The notes under the pieces are model-generated. The model was not told the origin of the DNA and did not search any database. It was given only the letters and a program-made list of their open reading frames with translations. From Coemansia sp. RSA 1804 (lineage: Eukaryota; Kickxellomycota; Kickxellomycetes; Kickxellales; Kickxellaceae), in NCBI GenBank assembly GCA_027578815.1, contig JANBTH010000020.1:1-60990 (forward strand): a DNA stretch of 60,990 bases. Reading direction: 5' to 3'. A program made the position numbers and the translations under genes. Positions 40,155 through 50,920 of this stretch are shown here, one piece after another (the first letter of the stretch is position 1; the number at the start of each line of letters is the position of its first letter).

Positions 40155-40681
40155 TTTTTGTTTGCCTCCTTTTCTCTATTTTACTCCGTGTTGTGTTCGA
40201 GAATGGTTGTTGGATGGACAAGGGATATTGGAGTGAAACAAATGCAATAGAAAAAAAAAAGAGTACAAATGGACAAGAGTATATTTTTGAAAATAACCAA
40301 ACGGAAAAGTATTGAGAGAGAAGAAAAACAATCAACCAATATCATCATTTTTGTTGGCGGGGTGGGTGCTAATTTTAGCTCCATTTATAGCTGGCAATTT
40401 CTCCCCACGCTTCCATTGTTTTTCCGTTGCAAAAATGTTTTCTTGTCGTCTTCATCAACTGCGAGATTCTCAGAGCTCTTTAGCATCTTCTTATCCCAGG
40501 TCATGAATCGACTTGTAGCCTATACATCACATAAATTTCATATTTAAAGGATTTTGAGAAAAGAAAATGAAATATGTTAAAAGATAACAGAAGAAACGAC
40601 AAGAATGTCGAGATCAATAGGTAAAAAAGAACTACACAAAAAACACTAAGACAAGTCCCAAAACAGCAGAAGAAAAACAGC
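40155..40681. other. Intergenic between TPR and NDUFB10 genes
   Basis: About 530 bp, AT-rich. It contains the promoter of the TPR gene and the 3' end of the complex I gene. No other gene is supported. Confidence 0.45.
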
Positions 40682-41124
40682 CTATTCGGGCTTATTCTTT
40701 CTGAACTTGTACGGGGTTCCATCAATCCGAGCCTCGGGAAGATCTCTGAGATAACGCTCGACAAGGACACGGCAGTTCTGCATGTGGTTCACGCCCTCGC
40801 GCTCGTAGCACTCGTTGAGCATCTCGCGCACAATACGCAGCTTCATGATCTTGACCCACTGCGCACGCACGCGCTTATCGACGTTATCCTGGAGCTCTAC
40901 AAATAATAATAACAACAATACAATAACTGGTGGATAATGAGCTGCGTTTTTGGTTTCTATCTATCCATCGAGGACTCTAGAGTCTCATTCCCTTGACCTT
41001 CTTTTCGCTATTACAAATGCGACAGATTCATCAAGAAATAATAGTAGCACGTACCAAGGCGATCTGCGGTATACACATTCTCGCGAGTGGCTCTGGCCGG
41101 GCCGAAATCCTCTGGTTTAGACAT
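40682..41124 (-). CDS. Complex I subunit NDUFB10-like (12 kDa), two exons
   Basis: Accessory subunit of mitochondrial NADH:ubiquinone oxidoreductase. Exon 1 is 41055-41124 (MSKPEDFGPARATRENV) and exon 2 is 40682-40896. The 158-bp intron has GTACGT and TTTGTAG borders. Joining is in frame (70 + 215 bases) and gives 94 residues with the bridge ADRLELQDNVDKRVR. The helix WVKIMKLRIVREMLNECYEREG and the following NHMQNCRVLVERYLRDL match the fungal 12-kDa/PDSW pattern, including two conserved cysteines. The initiator exon is very short, so the gene would be missed without joining. It is divergent from FCF2. Confidence 0.82.
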
Positions 41125-41484
41125 CTTGTGCAATGGATTGATCAAGCAAAAAATGTAAAACAAAAGAGTAATAAATACAGTTGCGCTTGGATTTAGCGAA
41201 AAGAAGGGGAAGGAGCTGAAGAATAACCGCGAGTTCTAATCGTTTTCACCCACACATCTAAAGATCTCCCCCAGTGATTCTAAAAACGAGCAAACGTAAT
41301 CAGATCCCAATCGCTGATCCACTGATTGCCAGCTTTTGGGGAACTTTTTTTTTTTACATTTTATCCATCAAGGCTTTCCGTCTATTTCTTCTTGGGCTTT
41401 CTTTTATTAGCGCTTGTTAGGATTGACATATATTCATTTGCATTTAGAGGAAGCGATACTTTTTTATACAAGGACAATACAGAC
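41125..41484. other. Divergent promoter between NDUFB10-like and FCF2 genes
   Basis: 360 bp. The FCF2 frame remains open here from a TTG at 41326 but has no ATG until 41485. A T10-type run is at 41346-41355. No other feature was recognised. Confidence 0.45.
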
Positions 41485-42315
41485 ATGGATGGACAGAGCT
41501 CGAAGTCTGCAGCAGCAACGTCTTCTCTGGCTCTGAATGCCAACGACAGTGAGCTGGAAGCACTGCTCGATCAGGCGAGAATAGCACTTACAGCAAGAGA
41601 AAAGGAGAAGGCCGAAGAGGCAAAAGCCAAACGCGTCAAGGGGTCCAACAAACCACAAGCGCTGTCTGTGCCGCTGCGCCTGAATGTGGGCGAAAACAAC
41701 CATCTGCTTCCGCTTCAAGTAGACTCAAAAACTGGTGCTGCCAGGCTTGATACGCACAGGATATACGCTTCTAACAAAAACGGCCAAGATGTAGCAGATG
41801 AGGACAGCACCGAACATTTGTTGTCATCATCTTCGCTTCCGCCAGAGGTTGAGCGCAAGATCGGACAGTACGACCCAACAGTCAAGCGCAAGACTGCAAG
41901 CGAGCTTTCGGGTGAAAAGGAAAAGACAGCTGGAAAGCGGTGGTTTGGAATGAAGGCGCCGGTCATGACACAGGAGCTAAAAAACGATCTACGGGTCCTG
42001 CAGCTGCGCAATGTGCTTGATCCAAAGCAGTTTTACAAAAAGGGCACCATGGGCAAGCAGACTCCCAAATATTTTGAAATGGGAACCATTATCGAAGGCC
42101 CGACTGAGTTCTACTCAGGCAGAATGACAAAGAAAGAGCGGCGCAGCAATCTTGTGGATGAGCTTTTGGCTGACAAACAGGCTCGCGATTACTTTAAGCG
42201 GAAAGTTGGCGAGATCCACTCGCATAACAAAAGCGGCAACAGGCAATGGTACCGGGAGACCGCTGTTGGCGGCAAGAAGCGGCAGAAGTTTGACAAGAAA
42301 CCCAAACGCAAGTGA
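41485..42315 (+). CDS. FCF2: rRNA-processing protein Fcf2 (TDIF2 C-terminal domain)
   Basis: Nucleolar SSU-processome-associated protein needed for early 18S pre-rRNA cleavages. It is 276 residues. The N-terminal half is low-complexity with a Glu/Lys/Ala-rich coiled-coil stretch. The C-terminal Fcf2 domain is clear: GKRWFGMKAPVMTQELKNDLRVLQLRNVLDPKQFYKK, then PKYFEMGTIIEGPTEFYSGRMTKKERRSNLVDELLAD, DYFKRKVGEI and a basic tail (KKRQKFDKKPKRK). The ATG at 41485 (MDGQSSKS) is the first Met of the frame. Confidence 0.94.
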   Translation: MDGQSSKSAAATSSLALNANDSELEALLDQARIALTAREKEKAEEAKAKRVKGSNKPQALSVPLRLNVGENNHLLPLQVDSKTGAARLDTHRIYASNKNGQDVADEDSTEHLLSSSSLPPEVERKIGQYDPTVKRKTASELSGEKEKTAGKRWFGMKAPVMTQELKNDLRVLQLRNVLDPKQFYKKGTMGKQTPKYFEMGTIIEGPTEFYSGRMTKKERRSNLVDELLADKQARDYFKRKVGEIHSHNKSGNRQWYRETAVGGKKRQKFDKKPKRK

Positions 42316-42609
42316 AGGGGAGACTTGTAGTTTGTTTAGTCTCTTAATATATGTAATGTTGAAATGGCTACATGCCACCTAAAAGAATAAATCACGTGAG
42401 CATAATGTAGTTGGCGCATAACCGTTCTTATATGCGTAGAGTGGGGAATTTCCCTGCTCGCTAAAAACGCCTTTTTCATAATTGAAAAGAAAAAATTTTG
42501 TATAAAAAGCATAGCTTCGCTTGTTCTTTGCCTTGTCTAGTTCCACTTTATCTACTCTTTTTTTTTTACCAGAACAGCTTTAACACGCTATTTTGTAATT
42601 TTACAGAGA

Positions 42610-45123
42610 ATGCGTATTAACTTGAAGGGGGGTGTTTGGAAAAACACCGAGGACGAGATCCTCAAAGCAGCGGTTATGAAGTACGGGAAGACGCAGTGGG
42701 CGCGGATATCGTCGCTGCTTGTGCGCAAAACGCCTAAGCAATGCAAAGCGCGGTGGTATGAATGGCTTGACCCGAGTATTAAAAAGACCGAGTGGTCAAA
42801 GGAGGAAGACGAGAAGCTGCTTCATCTGGCCAAGCTAATGCCCACGCAATGGCGCACAATAGCCCCTCTCGTTGGACGCACCCCTGCGCAATGCCTGGAG
42901 CGGTACCAGAGGCTTCTCGATGAGGCAGAGGCGCGTGCTGCAGGCGAAGAAGACGATCTTGGTTTGCGTGGGGAGGCTGGAGCCGAGGGACAAGCCGCAG
43001 CTAACGATGCCCGGAGACTCCGTCCAGGAGAGATCAACCCTAGCCCAGAGACCCGTCCGGCACGTCCGGACCCTGTCGACATGGATGAAGACGAAAAGGA
43101 CATGCTGTCGGAGGCGAGGGCTCGATTGGCCAACACGCAGGGGAAGAAGGCCAAGCGTAAGGCGCGCGAAAGGCAAATTGAAGAGGCACGGCGGCTGGCC
43201 ACGCTGCAGAAGAGACGCGAGCTCAAGGCAGCAGGCGTGGATCTTAAAGCGAAGAAGCCAAAGAAGCACAAGGCGCATATTGATTACAATGCAGAAATCC
43301 CGTACGAGAAAAAACCAATGCCTGGGTTTTACGACACAACAGAAGAACTTTCGCGAAAGGAATCGGGTATTGATTCGCTTAAAGGAAAGTACCTGGATAG
43401 CCTTGAAGCGAAAAGCAGGGCCGATCGTGAGGATGATTCACGCAAAGAGGCCAAGCGTAAGCGCGACAACAAAAACAAGGACGCTGTAGCGTTTGTTCGG
43501 GCCACGGACCAGAGGGCGGCGGATACTATTGCGGCAAAGGAGGAGGCGGAGCAACTGGCCAAGCGTAAGAAATTGGTACTACCTGCTCCCCAGGTTAACG
43601 ACGCTGAAATGGAAACTATTGCAAAGCTTGGCCAACAGGGAGCGCTTGCTAGGGAACTTGTCAGTGGTGCCAATGGCGGATCATCGACTGATGCGCTGCT
43701 AGGAGACTATTCGGAGACGCCTTCAGCTGTCGCTGCTCGTACGCCGCGCACCCCAGCCCAGTCAGACCGTCTTATGAATGAGGCTCTTGCACAGCGTGCT
43801 ATGGCCATGCAGGCAACCCCTCTCCTTGGCGGCGAGTCGACTCAGCGACACACGGCACACGGGGAAGGAACTGGCTTCCGCGCAGCAATGCCGCAGGGAG
43901 GCACAACCGCCACACCTAACCCACTTGCCACACCTTTCCGCTCGTCGGCATTAAACGATTCTGGTACCAGAGGGTCAAGTAAAGCCCAGTCTGTCTTCCG
44001 TGACGAGCTAGGGCTAAATACGCCAATCCAGGCTGTAGGAGCCACACCTCGCGAGCGCAAGATGGCCAGCCGTGGTCTTCGAGAGCAGCTGGCACACAAG
44101 CTGGCGTCGCTTCCTAAACCCAAGAATGAGTTTGAAATTGTGATTCCTGAGCCTGCTGCGTCTACTGGCGAGGACAATGGGGCATCCGATGCAGCTAAAG
44201 GTGTAGCTGCACTAGACATTGGTGACAGTCGTGATTCTGGCACGTCGGCAACTGTGAAGGATCAAGCGGATGTTGAGCTGCGGATGGAGCAGAAACGTAA
44301 GCGTGAAGTAGAGCAGGAGCTGAGTCGGCGTAGCAGATGCATTCAACTTGATCTGCCGCGTCCAGATATGCTTGCCGCAGATATGATTTCCGCCTCCTCT
44401 GACTTGTTGTCTGAAGAACCTAACAGATTGTCAAAAGTTCTTTCGATGATCAGCGATGAGATGAAATCTCTTATTCTTAATGATGCGCACAAATATCCTG
44501 TCTCAGATGCACCGCCGCTTCGGTATTCAGAGGATGCTATCCAGTTTGAAGATATACCTGACGATCTCATTGCGAGCTCTCGTGCACTAATTGAGGAGGA
44601 ACTGGAGAGTATGCATCAAGACTTGCGCGATACCTATGACCAATTGTCAGGGCCGAGCACCAGTGCATTGTGGCATATGGTAGAGAGTAATGACGTATGG
44701 CTGCCTCAGGAGCGCACCTACAAACCAGCCGACCAGATCAGTGCGGAAAGTTTGATTGAAAAGTACAAGTCTGAGCTGGCACGCCGTAGAGAGGTTATGA
44801 CCGAGGAGGCAATGCGCGCATCAAAGACTGAACGCAAGCTAGGAGTAACACTAGGTGGCTACCAGACGCGCGCGAAGATGCTAAGCGAAAATATCGCGAC
44901 TGCATTCAAGGAGTTTGAGCAAGCAAAGATCGACACACATGCATTCAACATGCTATACGTGGCAGAGCAAGCAGCAATTCCTGCCAGGATTGAGAAGGCT
45001 CAGGATGAGCTTCGCAAGGTTGAAACACGAGAGGCACATCTCCAATCAAAGTACCAAGAGCTGCTTGACCGCAGAAACGTACTGTCTGCGGAGCTTGAAA
45101 CGAGGTTGAACTCGAAGGAGTAA
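42610..45123 (+). CDS. CEF1: Pre-mRNA splicing factor CDC5/CEF1 (NineTeen complex)
   Basis: Core Prp19-complex (NTC) protein of the spliceosome, 837 residues. Two Myb/SANT repeats are at the N-terminus: GVWKNTEDEILKAAVMKYGKTQWARISSLLVRKTPKQCKARWYEWL and KKTEWSKEEDEKLLHLAKLMPTQWRTIAPLVGRTPAQCLERY. Then come LLDEAEARAAG, the conserved LSEARARLANTQGKKAKRKARERQIEEARRLATLQKRREL and IDYNAEIPYEKKPMPGFYDT. The C-terminal region has coiled coils (about 740-830) that bind other NTC subunits. The TTTTACAG directly before the ATG could be a 3' splice site of a 5' UTR intron. It is in tandem with FCF2. Confidence 0.96.
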   Translation: MRINLKGGVWKNTEDEILKAAVMKYGKTQWARISSLLVRKTPKQCKARWYEWLDPSIKKTEWSKEEDEKLLHLAKLMPTQWRTIAPLVGRTPAQCLERYQRLLDEAEARAAGEEDDLGLRGEAGAEGQAAANDARRLRPGEINPSPETRPARPDPVDMDEDEKDMLSEARARLANTQGKKAKRKARERQIEEARRLATLQKRRELKAAGVDLKAKKPKKHKAHIDYNAEIPYEKKPMPGFYDTTEELSRKESGIDSLKGKYLDSLEAKSRADREDDSRKEAKRKRDNKNKDAVAFVRATDQRAADTIAAKEEAEQLAKRKKLVLPAPQVNDAEMETIAKLGQQGALARELVSGANGGSSTDALLGDYSETPSAVAARTPRTPAQSDRLMNEALAQRAMAMQATPLLGGESTQRHTAHGEGTGFRAAMPQGGTTATPNPLATPFRSSALNDSGTRGSSKAQSVFRDELGLNTPIQAVGATPRERKMASRGLREQLAHKLASLPKPKNEFEIVIPEPAASTGEDNGASDAAKGVAALDIGDSRDSGTSATVKDQADVELRMEQKRKREVEQELSRRSRCIQLDLPRPDMLAADMISASSDLLSEEPNRLSKVLSMISDEMKSLILNDAHKYPVSDAPPLRYSEDAIQFEDIPDDLIASSRALIEEELESMHQDLRDTYDQLSGPSTSALWHMVESNDVWLPQERTYKPADQISAESLIEKYKSELARRREVMTEEAMRASKTERKLGVTLGGYQTRAKMLSENIATAFKEFEQAKIDTHAFNMLYVAEQAAIPARIEKAQDELRKVETREAHLQSKYQELLDRRNVLSAELETRLNSKE

Positions 45124-45877
45124 AATGTTTCGTTCTGTTCATTTTTCTTCTGTGTGAACTTTAACGGTTAATAAATCGGATTGGCTTATGTTGTTTGGTT
45201 ATCTTTTTCAGTTACCAGCAAATGCGGGGAGTAGACAAGCTAATAATATACAATCAATTGGCATATGGGGGAGGGTCCACGATAGTCGGTAGATTAGAAT
45301 GGGTGTGCTTCTGAAACACTGGCAGCATGACATATACCTTGGGGGCACTTTTGTTTATATATCTGGCGCGTGAAAGTAGGATTTCAAAGAAATGATAAAA
45401 TAAAATGATATTTTATTGATGGCCTGCAAAGATTATTATAATTAATTCTTTAAACAGAGCAATATAAGAGGTAGACGTCAATAAAAATCAATCATCTGCG
45501 GCTAGTATATTTATGTGCCATTTGGGTTTCCTTCATATACCAAGCTAATTACACCGTACTTGATGGCAACGGCATGCGTATCAATATTTGTTTTTTTTTA
45601 CATTTCTTCTGCTCAAGGTAATTACAGCTCAAGCTTTAACAGTCGGAATAAAGTATATAGAAATAATAAGTGTTTGCATTCAGCACATGCCAACATGTAG
45701 CTACAGGGTAATCAAAAGTAACTAGATAATCGAGTTTAAGGCCTAGCTACTAGAGTTGTGTACTGGTTTTTTCTTTTACCTTTTTTGTCAACCATTTATC
45801 AACTATATTATTGTCTACGTTTTGTCAGCCACACAATCTCACACAACAGAAGGCAAAGAGCATAGGCTACAAGCAGC
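45124..45877. other. Intergenic, start of the AT-rich accessory region
   Basis: About 750 bp with no supported gene. A short frame near 45515-45700 has a hydrophobic start but no domain and no conserved cysteines. T-rich tracts before 45878 suggest the promoter of the small secreted-protein gene. Confidence 0.45.
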
Positions 45878-46450
45878 ATGCAAAATCAAGCTGTGTTTTT
45901 CGCCATGAGCGTCATGGTGTGTGTGCTGTGGCTAGGCCAGACGGCAGCAGCTGAAGCTTGCAGAGCACAAAACATTCTCACTGCGTGTTTGAACATGCAG
46001 AGCCTGCAGTTCAAGAAATGCGAGTACGACGACTGGCAATGCAAATGCCACGGGCAAAAGAAGATACTGACATGCTACGACAACTGTCCCGATAGCGAGA
46101 ACCGCACACTACAAGAAATGCAAGTCCAGATCTACTGTGCTGCTGTGAATGGCAAGGAATACAACAGCGAGCTTATTGACAGAATGACACGGCCTGCAAA
46201 AATTGTTGCCGACGAAGATCAGCAAGCTCAACCGACACATGCGCCCGAGGTAAACAAGAACGCTCAGAATAGTCCTCCGCCAAAACAAACCTCTGAGGCC
46301 AGACAACTAAACGATGAGCCATTGGCAAAAGGCAGTGGCCGCGACGAGAGTAATTTTAGCGTGCTTAACAATGCACCTGTTGCCAAAGGTATTGGTGGGG
46401 TTTCTATTGTTGCTTCAATTATTGCAATTGCCGCTACAGTGATGTTTTAG
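45878..46450 (+). CDS. Small cysteine-rich, probably GPI-anchored cell-surface protein
   Basis: 190 residues with a signal peptide (about 1-25, FAMSVMVCVLWLGQTAAAEA), eight cysteines in the first third of the mature chain (spacing AC-x8-AC, KKCEYDDWQCKC, LTCYDNC, IYC), a Pro/Gln/Ser/Glu-rich linker and a C-terminal hydrophobic tail (GGVSIVASIIAIAATVMF) preceded by small residues. That is the layout of fungal GPI-anchored surface proteins. The LTCYDNCP element recurs in a common fungal cysteine-rich family of unknown role. Not a CFEM domain as far as I can see. Function unknown. Confidence 0.8.
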   Translation: MQNQAVFFAMSVMVCVLWLGQTAAAEACRAQNILTACLNMQSLQFKKCEYDDWQCKCHGQKKILTCYDNCPDSENRTLQEMQVQIYCAAVNGKEYNSELIDRMTRPAKIVADEDQQAQPTHAPEVNKNAQNSPPPKQTSEARQLNDEPLAKGSGRDESNFSVLNNAPVAKGIGGVSIVASIIAIAATVMF

Positions 46451-46605
46451 TCAAGGCCGTCTTGTGTCTAATACTCAGTTTTTACTTTGCGGTTTTTACT
46501 ATTACAATGAATATAAATACCCAGATATGTAGCACCAACAAACAGAATTTAAGTGGGAGAAAATAACCAAACTGTTCTTGCTCAAAAATAAACTATCAAA
46601 AACTG

Positions 46606-47607
46606 TCAAGAATTGCCACCCTTGATATCAAAACTATCAATTGCATTTCTTATTTCCTTTAGGTCGTCTTTGGACAGTTTAATCTGGCCAGCAGCTACGT
46701 TTTCTTCCAGACAATCGATTCTCTTTGTACCAGGAATAACAACTAGGTTTTCCTCTTGAGCAAGCAACCATGCAAGAGCCAGTTGGCCCGGCTTGCAGTT
46801 ATGCCTTTTAGCCAGTGTCTCAAATTCATCTACAAGCCTGAGGTTGTGGTCAATGTTTTCAGGTTTGAAACGGGGGATACTTTGGCGGCGATCATCTTTG
46901 GAAAGATCATGAAGACTCCGATACTGACCAGTCAGAAAACCACGGCCAAGAGGAGAAAAGGCAACAAACGTAACACCAAGTTTGCGACAGGCGTCAAGCA
47001 AACCGTCGGTCTCGACCTTGGTAAACCATGCACTGTATTCATTCTGGACTGCAGTAATAGGATGAATCTTGTGTGCACGACGCAAATGCTCTGCTGTGCA
47101 GTTTGATAAGCCCAAGTAGCGAACTTTGCCTTCCTTAACTAACTCTGCCATTGCTGCAATTGTTTCCTCAATTGGGACATGTGGATCCATACGATGCAGG
47201 TAGTACAAATCAATATAGTTTGTACCAAGGCGCTCCAGGCTTTCTGTGATACATTTGCGCATGTATTCAGGTTTGCCGTTAAAGCTGATCTTTTCGGTTG
47301 GTGTCTCATCTGCTTGTCCACTAGTAATTAGTTGCACTTCCAAACCAAACTTGGAGCATAGGAATATGTCTTGACGGCGCTCCTTTATAACCCGAGATAT
47401 AAGTTTTTCATTGTGGCCGTTGCCATAGACATCTGCAGTATCCAAGAGCGTGCATCCAATGTCAATAGCACGATTAAGCACATTTATGGATTCATTGTCA
47501 TCTGCGGGACCATAAACAAAAGACATGGTTGCAGTCCCCAGGCCAATACGAGGTATACTTACCTTATTTACTGTTTCCCCAATTTTAACAGTGGGAATCA
47601 TGGCCAT
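46606..47607 (-). CDS. Aldo/keto reductase, copy 1
   Basis: 333-residue NADPH-dependent oxidoreductase of the aldo/keto reductase superfamily, resembling fungal/bacterial AKR13-type enzymes. TIM-barrel landmarks include IGLGTATMSF and the catalytic tetrad: Asp and Tyr in LLDTADVYGNGHNEKL, Lys in FLCSKFG, His in YYLHRMDP. The cofactor-binding region includes SPLGRGFLTGQYRS, LAWLLAQ and VVIPGTKRIDCLEENV. It is a close paralogue of the reductase at 56414-57421. Both sit near MFS/MATE exporter genes. Substrate unknown. The ATG at 47607 is used; the Met at residue 3 is an alternative start. Confidence 0.92.
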   Translation of the reverse strand: MAMIPTVKIGETVNKVSIPRIGLGTATMSFVYGPADDNESINVLNRAIDIGCTLLDTADVYGNGHNEKLISRVIKERRQDIFLCSKFGLEVQLITSGQADETPTEKISFNGKPEYMRKCITESLERLGTNYIDLYYLHRMDPHVPIEETIAAMAELVKEGKVRYLGLSNCTAEHLRRAHKIHPITAVQNEYSAWFTKVETDGLLDACRKLGVTFVAFSPLGRGFLTGQYRSLHDLSKDDRRQSIPRFKPENIDHNLRLVDEFETLAKRHNCKPGQLALAWLLAQEENLVVIPGTKRIDCLEENVAAGQIKLSKDDLKEIRNAIDSFDIKGGNS

Positions 47608-48200
47608 TGCTAAAAAAATTGTATGCTACTTTAAATCTGTTAAAAATGAAAAATGTAAAACTAAAGCTAAAACTAAAATACATTATATTATATTTTCAAT
47701 GCCGCAGTCTGATTATATATGTTTGTGTGTCTACCGCAAAGAAATATATCTAGCAAGCTTTAAACCACTTTATGTTTAAAATTATAAAGAGCAAATATTT
47801 GCATTTTTCAATATACAAGGATTGCATTAAATCTACCATTTTTGTATGCAAATGGTTTAAGAAACTGATTATATATAGAGGCTTACAGAAAAATTAAAAT
47901 TGTATTGACTTGTGACTATATTTTCATTAATATATTGTATACTTCTTGTATCAAGATGTTCGCATGGTAACTTTATGGCTATAATAATATATGGAAACTC
48001 ATAAAGCCCGTTCCAATACTTGGATGTCTTTTCCTCTTAGTATGTTTATCAAATATTACATAGATACACATAAAAATACAATGTGTCTACCAATAAATAC
48101 CAACTCAAATACCAAAACTTAAACTGCACTGTATAGTAAAAAGCTTTATGTATTATAAAAGAGTTAGCATGAATTAAAGGAATTCCTTTTTGAAATATAT
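47608..48200. other. AT-rich intergenic between aldo/keto reductase 1 and MFS 1
   Basis: Almost 600 bp, very AT-rich. It contains the reductase promoter (reading left) and the MFS 3' end. No gene or RNA was recognised. Confidence 0.5.
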
Positions 48201-49760
48201 TCAGTCACGGTTGTCCGATCTAGTATTTCTGGATCCATTATCTAACTCTGATTGATTTTGATTATCGGATCCAGAAGCAAAAATATTGACAGATTCGGGA
48301 ATGCTTAGTGTCATATACCAGCAAGCCACAAGCGCCACGCCGCTTAGAACCCAGACAAAGTGCGAATTGAATGGATAATAGAATGAGTGCTTGATGGACC
48401 AGCTCCAGAGATAGCCTGAGATAAGGGGCCCAATCATGAATGTGATTGAATTGAGCTGGTTCTGCAATCCTGTTATAAACCCAAGATAATTCCTTCTAGG
48501 CGCAACATTGATGGCTATTATGTTGACGCTAGTGAATGCCAGAATATCGCCGTGCATGCGGATGTAAAACTCTACAACAATAAACAACCAGAAAAAGAAG
48601 AACTTCAAAGTGGGAAGTTGCGCAAGATGTAGTCCAAAGAAGCTGCCGGTTGTATTTTCTATACTCTTTGCCAATATGGAAAGAAATGGAAATGTGGTGC
48701 CAAACACTGCAAGCCACAGAATTCCATGACGGTAACAGTTGAGTGTCCCACGTTTACGCACATCATTGGGATATACAAACAACTGCAGGTATACGACGAG
48801 AATGCCACCTAGCATTAGGGTGTAGCCAATAGTCCGTGCATCCATTCCCAGTCCTCCGTCAACAACATCTGTAGCAGCAAATATCGGATAAAGCTGATTA
48901 TGCATTGCAATAGCGAGACACACAATGGTGTTAGTAACAAGGACGCGTATAACGGCGGGTGTCAGGATATCCAATTTAGACAGGGGTTTTGATCTGGAAT
49001 CAATCCGAGATTGCCCTTCTTCGCTCTGTGCCTCTGACACAAGCGGGGTTGTTTCTGAGGTCACCTCATCCACAGACGATGTGTTTTTCTTTACGATCAA
49101 CGTTTCTTCCAACTTGAAGAATCCAAGTACCAGTCCAAACAAACTTATTGATGAACCAACAAGACAGGGAAGCAAATAAGGATACTCGCGGAACAAGACA
49201 GAATTTCCAAAGAGCCATGGATAGCTTTTAACCGGATCGACGAGCAGGCCACCAATAGCACCGCCAACCATGGTGCCAAGATGCCACATAAGCGGAAGCA
49301 TAGCCATGACCCGGGCACGGTTAGTGTCGTCGGATATCTCTGCGGCCATAGGTTTAACAACAACAGAGCTTCCTGTAAATAAACCATTTAGGCAACGCAC
49401 AACTATAGCCCATGTAAAAGACTTTGAGATGCCAAAAAGAGCGAATGTCAGCAAATCGCCTAGAAGCCCAAAGAGTACTACCGGACGGCGGCCGATGCGA
49501 TCTGAAAGTATGCCCCAATACATGACCGTCAATATCCTTAGGAAATGGTACGAGGTCAGAAGGATTCCCGCGTACAGCGATATGTCCTTTGGGTCATGGA
49601 CTATGTCAAAGTCCTTGACCATCTGATAGAGAAAGGGGAGAATCAGGTTGAATCCTATCGGCTCCGTTAGTCGCACAGCTAAAAGCACTAAGAGCTTGCT
49701 CCAAGGCAAAGGAGTCTCTCTGACATTAATGCCGCTTCTTGGCTGTCCTTGGCTGGACAT
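48201..49760 (-). CDS. MFS exporter (ZIFL-like/TetA-type), copy 1
   Basis: 519-residue, 12-span major facilitator. The first span follows LPWSKLLVLLAVRLTEPIGFNLILPFLYQMV. The antiporter motif A is GILSDRIGRRPVVLFGLLGD. The loop FTGSSVVVKPMAAEISDDTNRARVMA and the family's GGAIGGLLVDPV are present. A central hydrophilic loop (about 225-265) separates the two halves. The pattern fits the fungal ZIFL/DHA1-like efflux group near plant ZIFL transporters. Substrates are unknown and probably small organic molecules. It is paralogous to the exporter at 50921-52480, with the same length and strand. Confidence 0.9.
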   Translation of the reverse strand: MSSQGQPRSGINVRETPLPWSKLLVLLAVRLTEPIGFNLILPFLYQMVKDFDIVHDPKDISLYAGILLTSYHFLRILTVMYWGILSDRIGRRPVVLFGLLGDLLTFALFGISKSFTWAIVVRCLNGLFTGSSVVVKPMAAEISDDTNRARVMAMLPLMWHLGTMVGGAIGGLLVDPVKSYPWLFGNSVLFREYPYLLPCLVGSSISLFGLVLGFFKLEETLIVKKNTSSVDEVTSETTPLVSEAQSEEGQSRIDSRSKPLSKLDILTPAVIRVLVTNTIVCLAIAMHNQLYPIFAATDVVDGGLGMDARTIGYTLMLGGILVVYLQLFVYPNDVRKRGTLNCYRHGILWLAVFGTTFPFLSILAKSIENTTGSFFGLHLAQLPTLKFFFFWLFIVVEFYIRMHGDILAFTSVNIIAINVAPRRNYLGFITGLQNQLNSITFMIGPLISGYLWSWSIKHSFYYPFNSHFVWVLSGVALVACWYMTLSIPESVNIFASGSDNQNQSELDNGSRNTRSDNRD

Positions 49761-50920
49761 CTCTTTACCAAATATTAGTTTTCAGGAAATAAAAACTAAA
49801 GATAACTATAAAAATAATGGTGCACTTGAAGATTTGTGTAAAAGGAGCTTGGTATTTGTGAAGACAAATAATTCACATCTGTGCAACACTGATTTTCAAG
49901 ACATGCAGATGTGCGTACCTGATTGTGGCGTGATAACAGATGACACAGGTCCTTTATTTTGATCAACCACTAACAAGCAAGATCTTTTACTTTCTTGTCG
50001 TTTTATGCATATAAACTTTGTGGTAATCTGTGTGTGTAAAATGTTGAAGCGCTTTGTTGTTGCTTGGCAAACCTGCAAGACAAAAGCAGAAAGTTATCTC
50101 AACAGTAAGAAGCACTAGCGTTTAATATGTACTGGAGTAGATGAGTTCTATAAAAACTACATTATACTAAATATGCAATTCTACTTCTGTGTTTTTTCTA
50201 TATTCTGCCTTCTGCAATGCTAAACCGACGCAAACTAATCTGTCACAACAATCTGTATCTCACAACGTACAAAAAGATCACAGCTTTTCTACTTCACGTA
50301 TTTCCCACACCATTACATGTAATAAAAACGCCTACACTCAGAACAGACGTGCTACACTCCACCTAGATTAAGCGCAGAGCCTTGATAAACATGATCTGCA
50401 TGCTAGTCGGCAGAAATTATATTTTAGTCATTAGCGAGCTGCGCTGGCAATGTACCAGTTGCACTCATTTATTTATTCGACTAAGACAATTAAAGTATTT
50501 ATGGTGTATTTAAATTTAAAAATCATTTCTATACAATATTTAAACTTTTATTGTTAAAGCGTCTAAGTAGACTGCCAAGCTAGAGAGCGTAGCAAGCAAC
50601 AAATAAGAGAAATATATTTAGCGCAATGATCAAATAAAGCGTATGGAGCTATTAAATAAACTAGAGATATTTCCATACGACCTAGGCGTCCAGGGTGTCT
50701 ATATATAGGCTTTACGAGCTCTGTACTGCTGGGTACTCGGACCTTGGTTTTTTGAAGGTCTGGTTTTTCACTTACAATGTGACAGTCAGACAACACAAAT
50801 TTCCGAACTGTGCCCAGCTTGACTGGAACAAATCTCAGCCAATGCCTCAAACACGATTGCAATCTCTAGTCATTGGATATATTTCATACTCAACTGTATT
50901 AAAAGCAACTGACAAAAACA
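49761..50920. other. Intergenic between the two MFS paralogues
   Basis: About 1.16 kb, AT-rich. It holds the MFS 1 promoter, including a 26-bp block also present upstream of MFS 2, and the 3' end of MFS 2. Small frames near 49648-49962 and 50563-50949 show no domain. Confidence 0.5.
49899..49924. promoter_or_regulatory. Shared upstream block, MFS 1
   Basis: 26 bp that match 52664-52689 upstream of MFS 2 at 22 positions (AGACATGCA, then ATGTGCG, then CTGATT). It lies 139 bp before the MFS 1 ATG, in otherwise diverged intergenic sequence. It is either a conserved regulator site or leftover identity from the gene duplication. Confidence 0.5.
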